Below, piece after piece: positions 33,246 through 41,402 of a DNA stretch of 64,000 nucleotides (its first letter is position 1; every line of letters begins with the position of its first letter). Under the pieces are notes generated by a model. It did no database searches and had not been told where the DNA came from. It saw nothing but the letters and a program-made list of their open reading frames with translations. The position numbers and the translations under genes were made by a program. Source of the DNA: Amycolatopsis coloradensis (GTDB taxonomy: Bacteria > Actinomycetota > Actinomycetes > Mycobacteriales > Pseudonocardiaceae); the NCBI RefSeq assembly GCF_001953865.1, contig NZ_MQUQ01000005.1, positions 445,401 to 509,400 of the forward strand, given 5' to 3'.

Positions 33246-34700
33246 GTGACTGGTAGCAGTAGGCAGGATGGCTCGCGCCTCGGCGCAGAGACGAACACCT
33301 TCGCTTCCGCCGGTTCGGTTGCCGTGCTCGACCGCGACACGCAGTACGGCGAGCTGGACTACTCCGACGATCCACGCATCACGCACCAGGACGTCCTGGC
33401 CGCGCTCGGTCCCGACGCCGACACCTTGATGGCCGAGATCGACGTCGACGTCGACGAGCTGATCCGCCTCATTAGCGCCGAGACCACCATGCTTCCGCCG
33501 ATCGTCATTCCGGACGAGCTGGCCGAGGACCGCACCGCGGGCGCGCCGATGAAGGCCGCGACCAAGGACGAGGTCATCTCGAGCGCGACCCGCGTCTGGA
33601 AGAAGCGGTTCCTCAAGGGAACCGTCATGGCGGTGTTGCTCACCCTCGGCGGTGGCGGCGCGGCCGCGATGGCGATGAACAAGAGCGTCACGCTCGACAT
33701 CGACGGTCAGCAGCAGACCGTTCACAGCTTCGGCGACACGGTCGGCGAAGTCCTCGAAGACGCCGGGCTTTCGGTCGGTGCGCACGACTCCCTCTCCCCC
33801 TCGCCTCAGGCCGCGGTCGGCGACGGCGGCGTCATCAAGCTGGAGCGTGGCCGCAAGCTCAATCTGGTCGTCGATGGCGTATCGCAGGAATCCTGGGTTC
33901 GCGCGACCAACCTCGGCGAGGCCCTGAACCAGCTCGGCCGTTCCGATCTCGCGAAGTCCGGCACCTGGACTTCGATGCCGCAGAACGGTGAACTGCCGCT
34001 CGAGGGCGCCACCGTCGAGGTCAAGACCCTCAAGAACGTCACGGTCTACGACGGAGCGAACGAACCGCGCAAGGTTCAGACCAACTCCCTCACCACCAAG
34101 GAATTCCTCGGTGAGCTGCGGATGACCCTCGGCCCGGACGACGAGGCCGTCGGTGGTCTCGACGTCAAGCTGGTCGACGGCGCCGAGGTCCACATCAGCC
34201 GGACCGGCGTCACCATGGTCAAGCAGAACGAGGAGATCGCGCCGCCCGAGCAGAAGGTCGACGACCCGGAGCTCGAAAAGGGCAAGACCAAGGTCGAAGA
34301 CCCGGGCACCCCGGGCCAGAAGACCGTGACCTACAAGGTCACCAACCGCAATGGCAAAGAGGTCGGCCGCGAGAAGGTCTCGGAAGAGGTCACCACCGAG
34401 GCCAAGCCCAAGATCGTCAAGGTCGGTACGAAGAAGCCCGCCGATCCGGTCATCGGTGACGCCGGCGCCTGGGACCGCATCGCGCAGTGTGAGTCGACAG
34501 GTAACTGGGCCGCCAACACCGGCAACGGCTACTACGGTGGCTTGCAGTTCAACAAGAGCACCTGGGACGCCTACGGCGGCTCGCAGTACGCCGCTTACCC
34601 GCACCAAGCCAGCAAGGCCCAGCAGATCGCTGTCGCCGAGAAGCTTCGCGACGACCGTGGTGGCTACGGGGCCTGGCCGCACTGTGGCAAGAAGGCCTGA
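33246..34700 (+). CDS. rpfB: Resuscitation-promoting factor RpfB
   Basis: 484 residues. Cytoplasmic N-terminus of about 120 residues, one TM helix (122-144), three DUF348 repeats (about 146-190, 205-250, 262-310), a G5 domain (about 320-396), and the C-terminal lysozyme-like Rpf domain (405-484) with catalytic Glu416 in CESTGNW and the AWPHCG disulfide end. It cleaves peptidoglycan outside the cell and promotes exit from dormancy. The long N-terminal region before the membrane is unusual compared with mycobacterial RpfB. GTG start. Confidence 0.96.
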   Translation: MTGSSRQDGSRLGAETNTFASAGSVAVLDRDTQYGELDYSDDPRITHQDVLAALGPDADTLMAEIDVDVDELIRLISAETTMLPPIVIPDELAEDRTAGAPMKAATKDEVISSATRVWKKRFLKGTVMAVLLTLGGGGAAAMAMNKSVTLDIDGQQQTVHSFGDTVGEVLEDAGLSVGAHDSLSPSPQAAVGDGGVIKLERGRKLNLVVDGVSQESWVRATNLGEALNQLGRSDLAKSGTWTSMPQNGELPLEGATVEVKTLKNVTVYDGANEPRKVQTNSLTTKEFLGELRMTLGPDDEAVGGLDVKLVDGAEVHISRTGVTMVKQNEEIAPPEQKVDDPELEKGKTKVEDPGTPGQKTVTYKVTNRNGKEVGREKVSEEVTTEAKPKIVKVGTKKPADPVIGDAGAWDRIAQCESTGNWAANTGNGYYGGLQFNKSTWDAYGGSQYAAYPHQASKAQQIAVAEKLRDDRGGYGAWPHCGKKA

Positions 34701-34720
34701 CCGTCAGATCGTTCTCCTTT

Positions 34721-34766
34721 CCTGAAGGCCATCGTGTGGGTTTCTGCCCGCAAGGTGGCCTTCAGG
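34721..34766. terminator. Terminator between rpfB and the DUF222 gene
   Basis: CCTGAAGGCCA (34721-34731) pairs with TGGCCTTCAGG (34756-34766). GTGGG/CCCGC can extend the stem inside. TTTT follows on the plus strand. The 3' arm covers the stop of the convergent DUF222 gene. Confidence 0.75.
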
Positions 34767-35781
34767 CCGTTTTGGGCAACTGTGGCTGCGTAGTGCCGGA
34801 TCTCTGTCTCGACAGCCGCGCCCACCAACGCTGAGGCATGAGGTGGGTCACTGCTCGAGATCGTTCAGCGGCCTTGTCCGTCCGGGCGCCGCTGTCGTCG
34901 CTATACCGGCTTTGGTGGCTCTCATTCCGGGCTTGGCTGGCCTTAGGACGGTCCGACGGCGTCTGGACAGGCTCCGCGGGCTGAGGCGGCTCGGCGACCC
35001 GCTGCGGCCCCTGTCGAGGCAAAGGAATCTCCGGGCCGTTTTCCGCTAAGTCGACTATTTCCGCGAAAGCGTCGCCGCGCCTCTCCGCAGGAGTTCGAGG
35101 GTCCGCTTCTCCGTTCGGGGCCGGATGCGCGAGCGGCACCAGAAGGGCGTTCAGGCGAGCGCCGGTCTCGGGATCGAGGTTGCCGCGCATGTCCCACCGG
35201 CCGGTGCGTTTCTGGCGCAGCCAGAATTCGCTTCGTCGAGTCTTCGGGCTGGGATCCTCGACGTCGTTCCCGTCGGGGTCGAGACGCGCGAGCACGTCTG
35301 TTCCGGCCATCGTGACGTCGCGCGGTCTCGCGACGGTGGCGAGATCGACCAGGTCCTTCTCTTCATCGAGTCGGACGTCCGCGGCGATGTGTTCCGGCAG
35401 CTTCCGCATGACAGTGACGATTCGGTCGATGCTGCCCTCGGCCAATACACCGGCGGCGGCCGCGGCTCCGGTCAAAGGCGCGACGGGTGGAGTCAAGGTC
35501 CCGTCGCGCGCCCGTCTCGAGTTCAGTGCGAGTGCTCGAGCAGCCACCTTCTTCGCTTCGGCTCGGGGAACCCGGGCTACGTGCTCGTAGAAGACGGCGA
35601 TCGAGTTGTACCCAAAGAGCTCTCGGACACCCCGTGACTCGATCTCGGCCAGGATCTGGCCGACTTCGGCGACAAGACGTCGCCCTTCGCGTAGCCGTGT
35701 CTGCAACTCATCGAGAAGCAGTTCGGCGTCACCTTCCGGCAGGTTGAGCGGGAAGGCCTTGGGAATGTTTGTGCTGGTCAT
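34762..35781 (-). CDS. DUF222 (13E12-type) protein lacking the HNH domain
   Basis: 339 residues. The N-terminal 240 residues carry the DUF222 pattern (LLDELQTRLREGRRLVAEV, RVPRAEAKKVAARALAL, VLAEGSIDRIVTVMRKLP, RWDMRGNLDPETGARLNALL, RRGDAFAEIVDLA). Full-length relatives continue into an HNH nuclease; here the last 90 residues are low-complexity, rich in Pro, Gln, Ser and Arg, without His/Asn clusters. It looks like a truncated or decayed copy of a repeated actinobacterial family. ATG at 35781. Confidence 0.75.
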   Translation of the reverse strand: MTSTNIPKAFPLNLPEGDAELLLDELQTRLREGRRLVAEVGQILAEIESRGVRELFGYNSIAVFYEHVARVPRAEAKKVAARALALNSRRARDGTLTPPVAPLTGAAAAAGVLAEGSIDRIVTVMRKLPEHIAADVRLDEEKDLVDLATVARPRDVTMAGTDVLARLDPDGNDVEDPSPKTRRSEFWLRQKRTGRWDMRGNLDPETGARLNALLVPLAHPAPNGEADPRTPAERRGDAFAEIVDLAENGPEIPLPRQGPQRVAEPPQPAEPVQTPSDRPKASQARNESHQSRYSDDSGARTDKAAERSRAVTHLMPQRWWARLSRQRSGTTQPQLPKTA

Positions 35782-36017
35782 CCCTCAATTGTCGAGGCAG
35801 ATTCGAACTAATGCACGGTATCGATCGGGTGGATCATGATCACGCTCCGGCGGTGCGAACTTGCCCCGATCACTCTTGCGTATGACGCGGGTCGGCTCGG
35901 AGAATCCGTAAGGATGGTGCGGGCGCGGCGCGGTCCATCGGAGCCCGGCAGCATCCTCAGGGGCGGCCGGGGTCGGACTGGTCGTCCACCGGCCAATCGC
36001 GGCTTATGAAGGCTGGC

Positions 36018-36023
36018 TACGAT
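36018..36023 (+). promoter_or_regulatory. -10 box TACGAT for leaderless rsmA
   Basis: TACGAT ends 6 bases before the GTG at 36030 and supports that start over the ATG at 36006. Confidence 0.55.
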
Positions 36024-36029
36024 CGTCGA

Positions 36030-36866
36030 GTGACTGAATTGCTCGGGCCTGCGGAGATCAGGGCGCTGGCGGCCGAGCTGGACGTACGGCCGACCAAGAA
36101 GCTCGGCCAGAATTTCGTGCACGATCCCAACACGGTGCGGCGGATCGTCGATCTTTCAGGAGTCGGCGAAGGTGACGTCGTACTGGAAGTCGGTCCGGGG
36201 CTTGGCTCGCTGACACTTGGGCTGCTCGCGACCGGCGCCGAGGTCGTCGCGGTCGAAATCGATCCTGTGCTGGCCGGGCGGCTCCCGAACACCGTGGCCG
36301 AACGCGGTGGGGCCGAAAGGCTGACGGTCGTCGAGGCGGATGCTCTGCGCATCACGGTGGACGACCTGCCTCAACGGCCGACGGCACTCGTCGCGAATCT
36401 GCCGTATAACGTCGCTGTTCCCGTCGTGCTTCATCTGCTCGCCGAGCTGCCGTCGCTGACCAGCGGTCTCGTAATGGTCCAGACCGAGGTCGCCGACAGG
36501 ATGGCGGCCGGCCCGGGTAGCCGGACTTACGGAGTGCCCAGCGTCAAGCTCGCGTGGTACGGAAAGACACGCAAGGTCGCCGCGGTACCTCGCTCGGTGT
36601 TCTGGCCCGTTCCCAACGTGGATTCAGCCCTGGTCGCATTCGAACGAGGCGAAGTCGTGTCGTCCGTGGACAGGGAGCGGCTGTTCGCCGTGGTCGACGC
36701 GGCCTTTTCGCAGCGGCGAAAGACGCTGCGGGCGGCGTTGGCGTCATGGGCCGGTTCCGCCGAACGCGCGGGGGAGTTGCTCGAAAAGGCGGGTGTCGAC
36801 CCCAAGACCCGCGGTGAACAGTTGGATGTTCACCAGTTCGCCCGTATCGCGGCGGCAACCGACTGA
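36030..36866 (+). CDS. rsmA: 16S rRNA (adenine1518/1519-N6)-dimethyltransferase
   Basis: 278 residues. Dimethylates two adjacent adenines in the 3' hairpin of 16S rRNA during late 30S assembly. [17 protein letters not shown] at the start, SAM motif [16 protein letters not shown], acidic VEIDPVLA, catalytic NLPYNVAVP (N-L-P-Y), and [15 protein letters not shown] at 36030 (VTELLGP) chosen for homolog length and the -10 spacing. Confidence 0.95.
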   Translation: MTELLGPAEIRALAAELDVRPTKKLGQNFVHDPNTVRRIVDLSGVGEGDVVLEVGPGLGSLTLGLLATGAEVVAVEIDPVLAGRLPNTVAERGGAERLTVVEADALRITVDDLPQRPTALVANLPYNVAVPVVLHLLAELPSLTSGLVMVQTEVADRMAAGPGSRTYGVPSVKLAWYGKTRKVAAVPRSVFWPVPNVDSALVAFERGEVVSSVDRERLFAVVDAAFSQRRKTLRAALASWAGSAERAGELLEKAGVDPKTRGEQLDVHQFARIAAATD

Positions 36867-37110
36867 CCGACGTCGCGGATGTGATCGGCACCGCGCGGGC
36901 GAGTGCCGTCCAAGGTCAGCACGACAGCGTAAATCCTCTAGTCGATCTACCTGGTCAAACCTGTATTCGCAGGCAGTAGCCCTGACGGGGCCTCGAGGCC
37001 GCAGTTGTATTCCCATACTATGGGCAGTGGATCCTGTATCGTGGACGCGACCAGACGTGTGATCTGCGCCTACGCGCTTGCTTTCATCTAGTGGGATCGG
37101 TTTTACTCAG

Positions 37111-37204
37111 TGAGCCATCCCGAGCGACTGAGAGACCTGGCTCGCCGAAGTCGCAGCAACCACCCTCAACAGGGCAGGTGCTACCGCCAGGACCGATGGA
37201 GGCT
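37111..37204 (+). ncRNA. SAM riboswitch (S-box, SAM-I clan)
   Basis: Conserved core in order: GAGAGACCTGGCTC, GCCGAAGTCGCAGCAACC, an apical CCCTCAACAGGG hairpin and AGGTGCTACCGCC, matching the S-box blocks GAGGGACTGGCCC, GAAACCCGGCAACC and GGTGCTAATTCC. P1 is CCATC (37115-37119) with GATGG (37195-37199); P2 pairs CGAC with GTCG. The 3' strand of P1 runs into GGAGG (37198-37202), the Shine-Dalgarno of the leader peptide at 37212, so SAM binding should hide it. The regulated gene is the MetN-like ATPase downstream. The 245 bases upstream (36867-37110) hold no gene; I could not place a promoter there with confidence. Confidence 0.82.
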
Positions 37205-37211
37205 GTGCCTA

Positions 37212-37313
37212 ATGAACAGGGTCACCCACCCGCTCCTGCTGACCAGGCGACGTGTAGTCGATGAAGGTCGCCGCACGGTAAGTGCGTGTCGACGCTCCAC
37301 CGTTACTGCCTGA
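37212..37313 (+). CDS. Predicted 33-residue leader peptide
   Basis: ATG 9 bases after GGAGG, 33 codons ending at TGA. Residues 5-20 read THPLLLTRRRVVDEGR and the next ten include VSACRR. The L-T-R-R-x-V-D-x-x-R...S-A-C pattern resembles, from memory, the short leader peptides found before sulfur-assimilation genes of actinobacteria. The single Cys codon is TGT. It lies between the SAM riboswitch and the MetN-like gene, so its translation may set the fate of the downstream message. Confidence 0.6.
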   Translation: MNRVTHPLLLTRRRVVDEGRRTVSACRRSTVTA

Positions 37314-37335
37314 GTCTTTCCCTTACCTCTGAAGC

Positions 37336-37352
37336 CCGTCCGTTCTGGACGG
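37336..37352 (+). promoter_or_regulatory. Hairpin in the metN-like leader
   Basis: CCGTCC-GTTCT-GGACGG, a 6-bp stem between the leader peptide stop and the MetN-like start. It could be an attenuator or anti-attenuator. A weaker stem (GCGCT/AGCGC) follows at 37372-37391. Confidence 0.45.
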
Positions 37353-37412
37353 TTACTCGGTGACGGTTGGCGCGCTCGAAAGAAGCAGCGCCCCATTTGC
37401 ATGGAGCCCTTC

Positions 37413-38423
37413 GTGATCACTGTCGAAAACCTGTCCAAGTCCTTTCCCCTCAACGGAAATCCTGTCGTCGCCTTGCGCGATGTCAGCGTGGACATCCAAG
37501 CCGGCTCGCTGTTCGGAGTCGTCGGTCCGGCTGGCTCCGGCAAGTCGACCCTCGCTCGTTGCATCGGACTTCAGGAGCGCCCGGACCGAGGAGTCGTCCG
37601 CCTCGACGGCCTCAACACCGGCACGCTTGACGGCCGCCGTCTGCGGGAAATCCGACGGCAGGTCGGTGTCGTGAGCACCAAGCCGGAGTTACTCGCCGAA
37701 CGCACCATCGCCGGCAACATCGCGTCGCCGCTCGAACAGCTCGGCCTCGACGGACCGCAGCGCCGTAACCGGGTCGGCAACCTTCTCGACCTGGTCGGCC
37801 TCACCCCGCGAGCGGGGCAGCGGCCGGGTGACCTGACGGAGGGGCAGCTGCGCCGAGTGGCCATTGCCAAGGCTCTGGCCGCCGGGCCGTCCGTGCTACT
37901 GGCCGACGACCCGACCGCCGGTGTGCAGCCCGAGGAGTCCGGTGCGGTCCTGACCGTGCTCGACCGTGCGCGCGCCGAGCTCGGAGTCACCGTGCTGCTC
38001 ACCACTCCCGACGCCGGTGTGGTCCGCCGTGTCTGCGACGACGTCGCGGTTCTCGAGGCCGGGGCGATCATCGAACGTGGAACCGTGCTCGACTTGGTCT
38101 CCGACCCGACCAGCCGGACCGCGCAGGCACTGCTGCCCTCGATCGAGACCGGCCGGGCGCAGGCGTCGAAGTACGACCGCGCGGTGGACGTCGTGCTTGT
38201 CGGCTTCGCCTCGGTCGGTGCGCTGCTGCCTGAGGCCGCTGGTCGCTTCGACGTCGAACTCGCCACCATCGGAGGCGGTCTGACCCGGATCGGCGACACG
38301 CCGGTCGGCAGGTTCCGTCTCGGTGTGCGCGGTGAGCGTGCGGATGCCGCGCTCGCCTGGATCGCCGAACGTGGCGGCCACGTCACCCACCCGGTCCGCG
38401 GCCCGCAGGGTGTCGCTGCCTGA
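37413..38423 (+). CDS. Orphan MetN-like ATPase with degenerate catalytic motifs and NIL domain
   Basis: 336 residues from GTG 37413 (GGAG 6 bases upstream; MITVENLSKSFP is a typical MetN start), or 340 from ATG 37401. Walker A GPAGSGKST is intact. Altered: Q-loop (VSTKPELL, Gln missing), signature LTEGQLRRVAIAKAL for LSGGQ, Walker B VLLADDPTAGV with Asp for the catalytic Glu, and H-switch TTPDAGVV with no His. The C-terminal 85 residues form the NIL ligand-binding domain that senses methionine in MetN. No metI or metQ adjoins. It may bind ATP and methionine without transporting. Controlled by the SAM riboswitch. Confidence 0.85.
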   Translation: MITVENLSKSFPLNGNPVVALRDVSVDIQAGSLFGVVGPAGSGKSTLARCIGLQERPDRGVVRLDGLNTGTLDGRRLREIRRQVGVVSTKPELLAERTIAGNIASPLEQLGLDGPQRRNRVGNLLDLVGLTPRAGQRPGDLTEGQLRRVAIAKALAAGPSVLLADDPTAGVQPEESGAVLTVLDRARAELGVTVLLTTPDAGVVRRVCDDVAVLEAGAIIERGTVLDLVSDPTSRTAQALLPSIETGRAQASKYDRAVDVVLVGFASVGALLPEAAGRFDVELATIGGGLTRIGDTPVGRFRLGVRGERADAALAWIAERGGHVTHPVRGPQGVAA

Positions 38424-38437
38424 GTCCTCCACGACCG

Positions 38438-38469
38438 GGCCGCCCTGGATGAAATCGTCCAGGGCGGCC
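38438..38469 (+). terminator. Terminator after the MetN-like gene
   Basis: A perfect 12-bp GC-rich stem GGCCGCCCTGGA/TCCAGGGCGGCC with an 8-base loop, followed by GTTTCGTGT. It separates the SAM-controlled unit from ispE, which has its own promoter. Confidence 0.85.
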
Positions 38470-38532
38470 GTTTCGTGTCTGGCTCGCCCTGGTCTCTTTT
38501 CTCCTGGTGGCAGCACAAGTGGAGCGGCCACG

Positions 38533-38538
38533 TAGGCT
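38533..38538 (+). promoter_or_regulatory. -10 box TAGGCT for leaderless ispE
   Basis: TAGGCT ends 6 bases before the ispE GTG at 38545, without a Shine-Dalgarno. Confidence 0.6.
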
Positions 38539-38544
38539 TGACTC

Positions 38545-39510
38545 GTGCTCGCCGTCGTCCCGCCCCCAGTAACCGTCAGGGTTCCCGCCAAGGTCAACCT
38601 GCACCTGTCGATCGGTGACGTACGCCCGGATGGATACCACGAGCTGGTAACCGTGTTCCAGGCGCTCTCTCTCACCGACGAGGTGACCGTCGCGGTCACC
38701 GAAGACCCGGGCGTCGAGGTCTATGGCGAAGGGGAAGGTTCCGTACCGACCGGGGCCAACAACCTCGCGTGGAAGGCGGCGCAGGCGCTGGCGGCCCACG
38801 CCGGCAAGGCGGACGGCGAATCCAAGGTCCGGGTGGTGCTTCGCAAAGGAATCCCCGTAGCCGGCGGGATGGCTGGTGGCAGCGCTGACGCGGCCGCGAC
38901 CCTGGTAGGGCTCGCGTCGCTTTGGAAACTCGACATCTCCCGCGACGAACTGGCGGGTATCGCGGCCAAGCTCGGCAGCGACGTTCCTTTCGCGCTCTAC
39001 GGCGGGACCGCGTTGGGTACCGGCCGAGGCGAGCAACTGGTGCCGGTGTTGTCGAGACACACGTTCCATTGGGTTCTGGCGTTCGATCAGCGTGGCCTTT
39101 CGACCCCGCGGGTGTTCGGCGAACTGGACAGGTTGCGCGAAGAGGGCAGCCCGCCGCGAATCGGTTCGCACACTCCGGTGGTCGAAGCGCTGGCGTCCGG
39201 TGACCCGCGGCAGTTGGCGCTGCTTCTCGGTAATGACCTTCAGGCGGCCGCCGTCTCGTTGCGTCCTGGGCTGCGTCGCACGTTGCGGGCGGGAGTCAAC
39301 GCGGGCGCGCTCGCCGGAACCGTATCCGGGTCTGGGCCGACCTGCGCTTTTCTGTGCGCGGATGCCCAGTCGGCCGTCGAGGTCGCCGCGGAGCTGTCCG
39401 GTGCGGGGGTTTGTCGTACGGTTCGGGTCGCACACGGGCCGGTTCCCGGCGCCCGGCTGGTAGGTGGGGACGACGCGCCGCGGCCGGCGCCACCTCGAGT
39501 GCACGCCTGA
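38545..39510 (+). CDS. ispE: 4-diphosphocytidyl-2-C-methyl-D-erythritol kinase
   Basis: 321 residues. ATP-dependent kinase of the MEP isoprenoid pathway. GHMP fold: [33 protein letters not shown] loop [37 protein letters not shown], and [16 protein letters not shown] start, apparently leaderless. Confidence 0.96.
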   Translation: MLAVVPPPVTVRVPAKVNLHLSIGDVRPDGYHELVTVFQALSLTDEVTVAVTEDPGVEVYGEGEGSVPTGANNLAWKAAQALAAHAGKADGESKVRVVLRKGIPVAGGMAGGSADAAATLVGLASLWKLDISRDELAGIAAKLGSDVPFALYGGTALGTGRGEQLVPVLSRHTFHWVLAFDQRGLSTPRVFGELDRLREEGSPPRIGSHTPVVEALASGDPRQLALLLGNDLQAAAVSLRPGLRRTLRAGVNAGALAGTVSGSGPTCAFLCADAQSAVEVAAELSGAGVCRTVRVAHGPVPGARLVGGDDAPRPAPPRVHA

Positions 39511-39577
39511 GGATGTCCGAAATGGACATCGACCAATTCGTTGTGGTGCAAGCTTTTTGGAAAGGATCGGCTGAGGC

Positions 39578-41350
39578 ATGGCCAACTTGGTCAACCTGGA
39601 GTCGGTGAGCAAGTCCTTCGGGGTGCGCCCGCTGCTCGACGGTGTTTCGCTCGGCGTCGCGGAGGGGCAGCGCATCGGCGTCGTCGGTCTCAACGGGGGC
39701 GGGAAGACGACGCTGCTGGAGGTTCTCGCGGGGATCAGCGAGCCGGATACGGGACGGGTGAGTCAAGTCCGCGGTTTGCGAATGGCCGTGGTCACCCAGC
39801 GGACTGAGCTCCCGGTCGGAAGCACGGTCGGCGACGTCGTGCTGGAGCGCTACGGCGCCGAGCACGAGTGGGCCGCCGACGCGCGGGTCAGGTCCATTAT
39901 GGATGGCCTGGGGATCACCGCTCTCGGTGTCGAAACGTCGACGGCGAACCTGTCAGGTGGCGAACGCCGCCGTGTCGCGCTGGCGGCGGCCCTCACCGGT
40001 GAACTCGACCTCGTGGTCCTCGACGAACCTACCAACCACCTCGACGTCGAAGGTGTGCGCTGGCTCGCGGATCACCTGCTCAACCGCAAAATCGCGGTCG
40101 TGGTCGTCACCCACGACCGGTGGTTCCTCGACACGGTCGCGAGCGTGACTTGGGAGGTCGCCAACGGTCGCGTCGAGCAGTACGAAGGCGGGTACGCGGA
40201 CTGGATCTTCGCGCGGGCGGAGCGGGCGAGGCTCGCGGCGACGGCCGAGGAGAAGCGGCAGAACCTGGCACGCAAGGAGCTCGCGTGGCTGCGTCGCGGT
40301 CCGCAGGCCAGGACTTCGAAGCCGCGTTATCGCGTCGAGGCGGCAGAGGCGTTGATCTCCGACGTGCCGGAGCCGCGTGATTCGGTCGAGCTGCAGGCAT
40401 TCGCCCGTCGACGGCTGGGAAAGACCGTGCTGGAGGTCGAGGACGCCACGCTGACCGTCGGCGACCGCACTCTGCTCGATCACGTCACCTGGCGGATCGG
40501 GCCCGGTGATCGGATCGGCCTGGTCGGGGTCAACGGGTCCGGCAAGACGACACTCTTGAAGCTGCTCGGCGGTGACAAGGAGCCCGAGACGGGGCGTCGC
40601 ATCCAGGGAAAGACGGTCAGCCTCGCGCACCTGCGGCAGGAGCTCGACGATCTGCCGGGCGATCTCCGCGTCCTCCAAGCGATCGAAGAGGTCTCCGGCA
40701 GGGTCGTTTTCGGCAAGCAGGAACTCTCCGCGTCGCAGCTGGCCGAAAAGCTGGGGTTCCCCGCGTCGAGGCAGTGGACCCCGGTCGAAGACCTTTCCGG
40801 TGGTGAACGACGCCGCCTCCAGCTGTGCCGGCTTCTCATGGCCGAGCCCAACGTACTGCTGCTCGACGAACCGACGAACGATCTCGATATCGACACTTTG
40901 CAGCAGCTGGAAGACCTGCTCGATTCGTGGCCGGGCAGCCTCGTCGTCGTTTCGCACGACCGGTACCTGGTGGAACGCGTTTGCGACACGATCGTCGCCC
41001 TGTTCGGGGACGGGCACGTGACCCACCTCCCCGGTGGCATCGAGGAGTACCTCGACCGGCGGGTCAAGAGCCTGGAAAAGGCAGGTGCCGACCGGAAGTC
41101 GGGGAGTGGGCAGTCGTCCGAGCCCAAAAAGAGTGCCGCGGAACAGCGGGCGGCACAGAAGGAACTGTCCCGCCTGGAGCGCAAGCTCGACCAGCTGCAC
41201 ACCAAGCAAGAGAAGCTGCACGCGGCGCTGCTCGCGGCGGCGACCGACCCCACGAAGCTCATCGAGCTCAACACTGAACTGAAGGCCGTCGAAACGGAAA
41301 AGGAGGAGGTCGAGTCCCAGTGGCTCGAGACCTCCGAAGCGATCGAGTGA
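39578..41350 (+). CDS. ABC-F ATPase (Uup/EttA-like)
   Basis: 590 residues, two ABC domains and no TM. Domain 1: GLNGGGKTT, LSGGERRRVALAAAL, LVVLDEPTNHLD. Domain 2: GVNGSGKTT, LSGGERRRLQLCRLL, VLLLDEPTNDLD. They are joined by a basic linker (RAERARLAATAEEKRQNLARKE) and followed by a C-terminal coiled coil (about 520-590), as in Uup. ABC-F proteins act on ribosomes or nascent complexes. Both catalytic Glu are intact. GAAAGGATCGG and GAGG precede the ATG. Confidence 0.93.
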   Translation: MANLVNLESVSKSFGVRPLLDGVSLGVAEGQRIGVVGLNGGGKTTLLEVLAGISEPDTGRVSQVRGLRMAVVTQRTELPVGSTVGDVVLERYGAEHEWAADARVRSIMDGLGITALGVETSTANLSGGERRRVALAAALTGELDLVVLDEPTNHLDVEGVRWLADHLLNRKIAVVVVTHDRWFLDTVASVTWEVANGRVEQYEGGYADWIFARAERARLAATAEEKRQNLARKELAWLRRGPQARTSKPRYRVEAAEALISDVPEPRDSVELQAFARRRLGKTVLEVEDATLTVGDRTLLDHVTWRIGPGDRIGLVGVNGSGKTTLLKLLGGDKEPETGRRIQGKTVSLAHLRQELDDLPGDLRVLQAIEEVSGRVVFGKQELSASQLAEKLGFPASRQWTPVEDLSGGERRRLQLCRLLMAEPNVLLLDEPTNDLDIDTLQQLEDLLDSWPGSLVVVSHDRYLVERVCDTIVALFGDGHVTHLPGGIEEYLDRRVKSLEKAGADRKSGSGQSSEPKKSAAEQRAAQKELSRLERKLDQLHTKQEKLHAALLAAATDPTKLIELNTELKAVETEKEEVESQWLETSEAIE

Positions 41351-41389
41351 GTTCACTCGACGGCGAGCGGGTGGCTCCAGGGCGGACAG

Positions 41390-41395
41390 TACTGT
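41390..41395 (+). promoter_or_regulatory. -10 box TACTGT for the acyl-AMP ligase
   Basis: TACTGT ends 7 bases before the ATG at 41403. It overlaps an alternative GTG (41394), which favours the ATG as start of a leaderless message. Confidence 0.5.
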
Positions 41396-41402
41396 GACGC
41401 GC

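Noticed and set aside
32950..33249. A 99-codon open frame before rpfB whose stop overlaps the rpfB GTG
   Set aside because: Third-position G/C content is only moderate, unlike real genes in the window; it starts upstream of the predicted rpfB promoter and has no recognisable protein pattern. Read as leader DNA.
37074..37109. -35/-10 promoter directly before the SAM riboswitch (TTGCTT...TACTCA)
   Set aside because: Spacing is 20 bases and the hexamers are weak; start-site data are needed.
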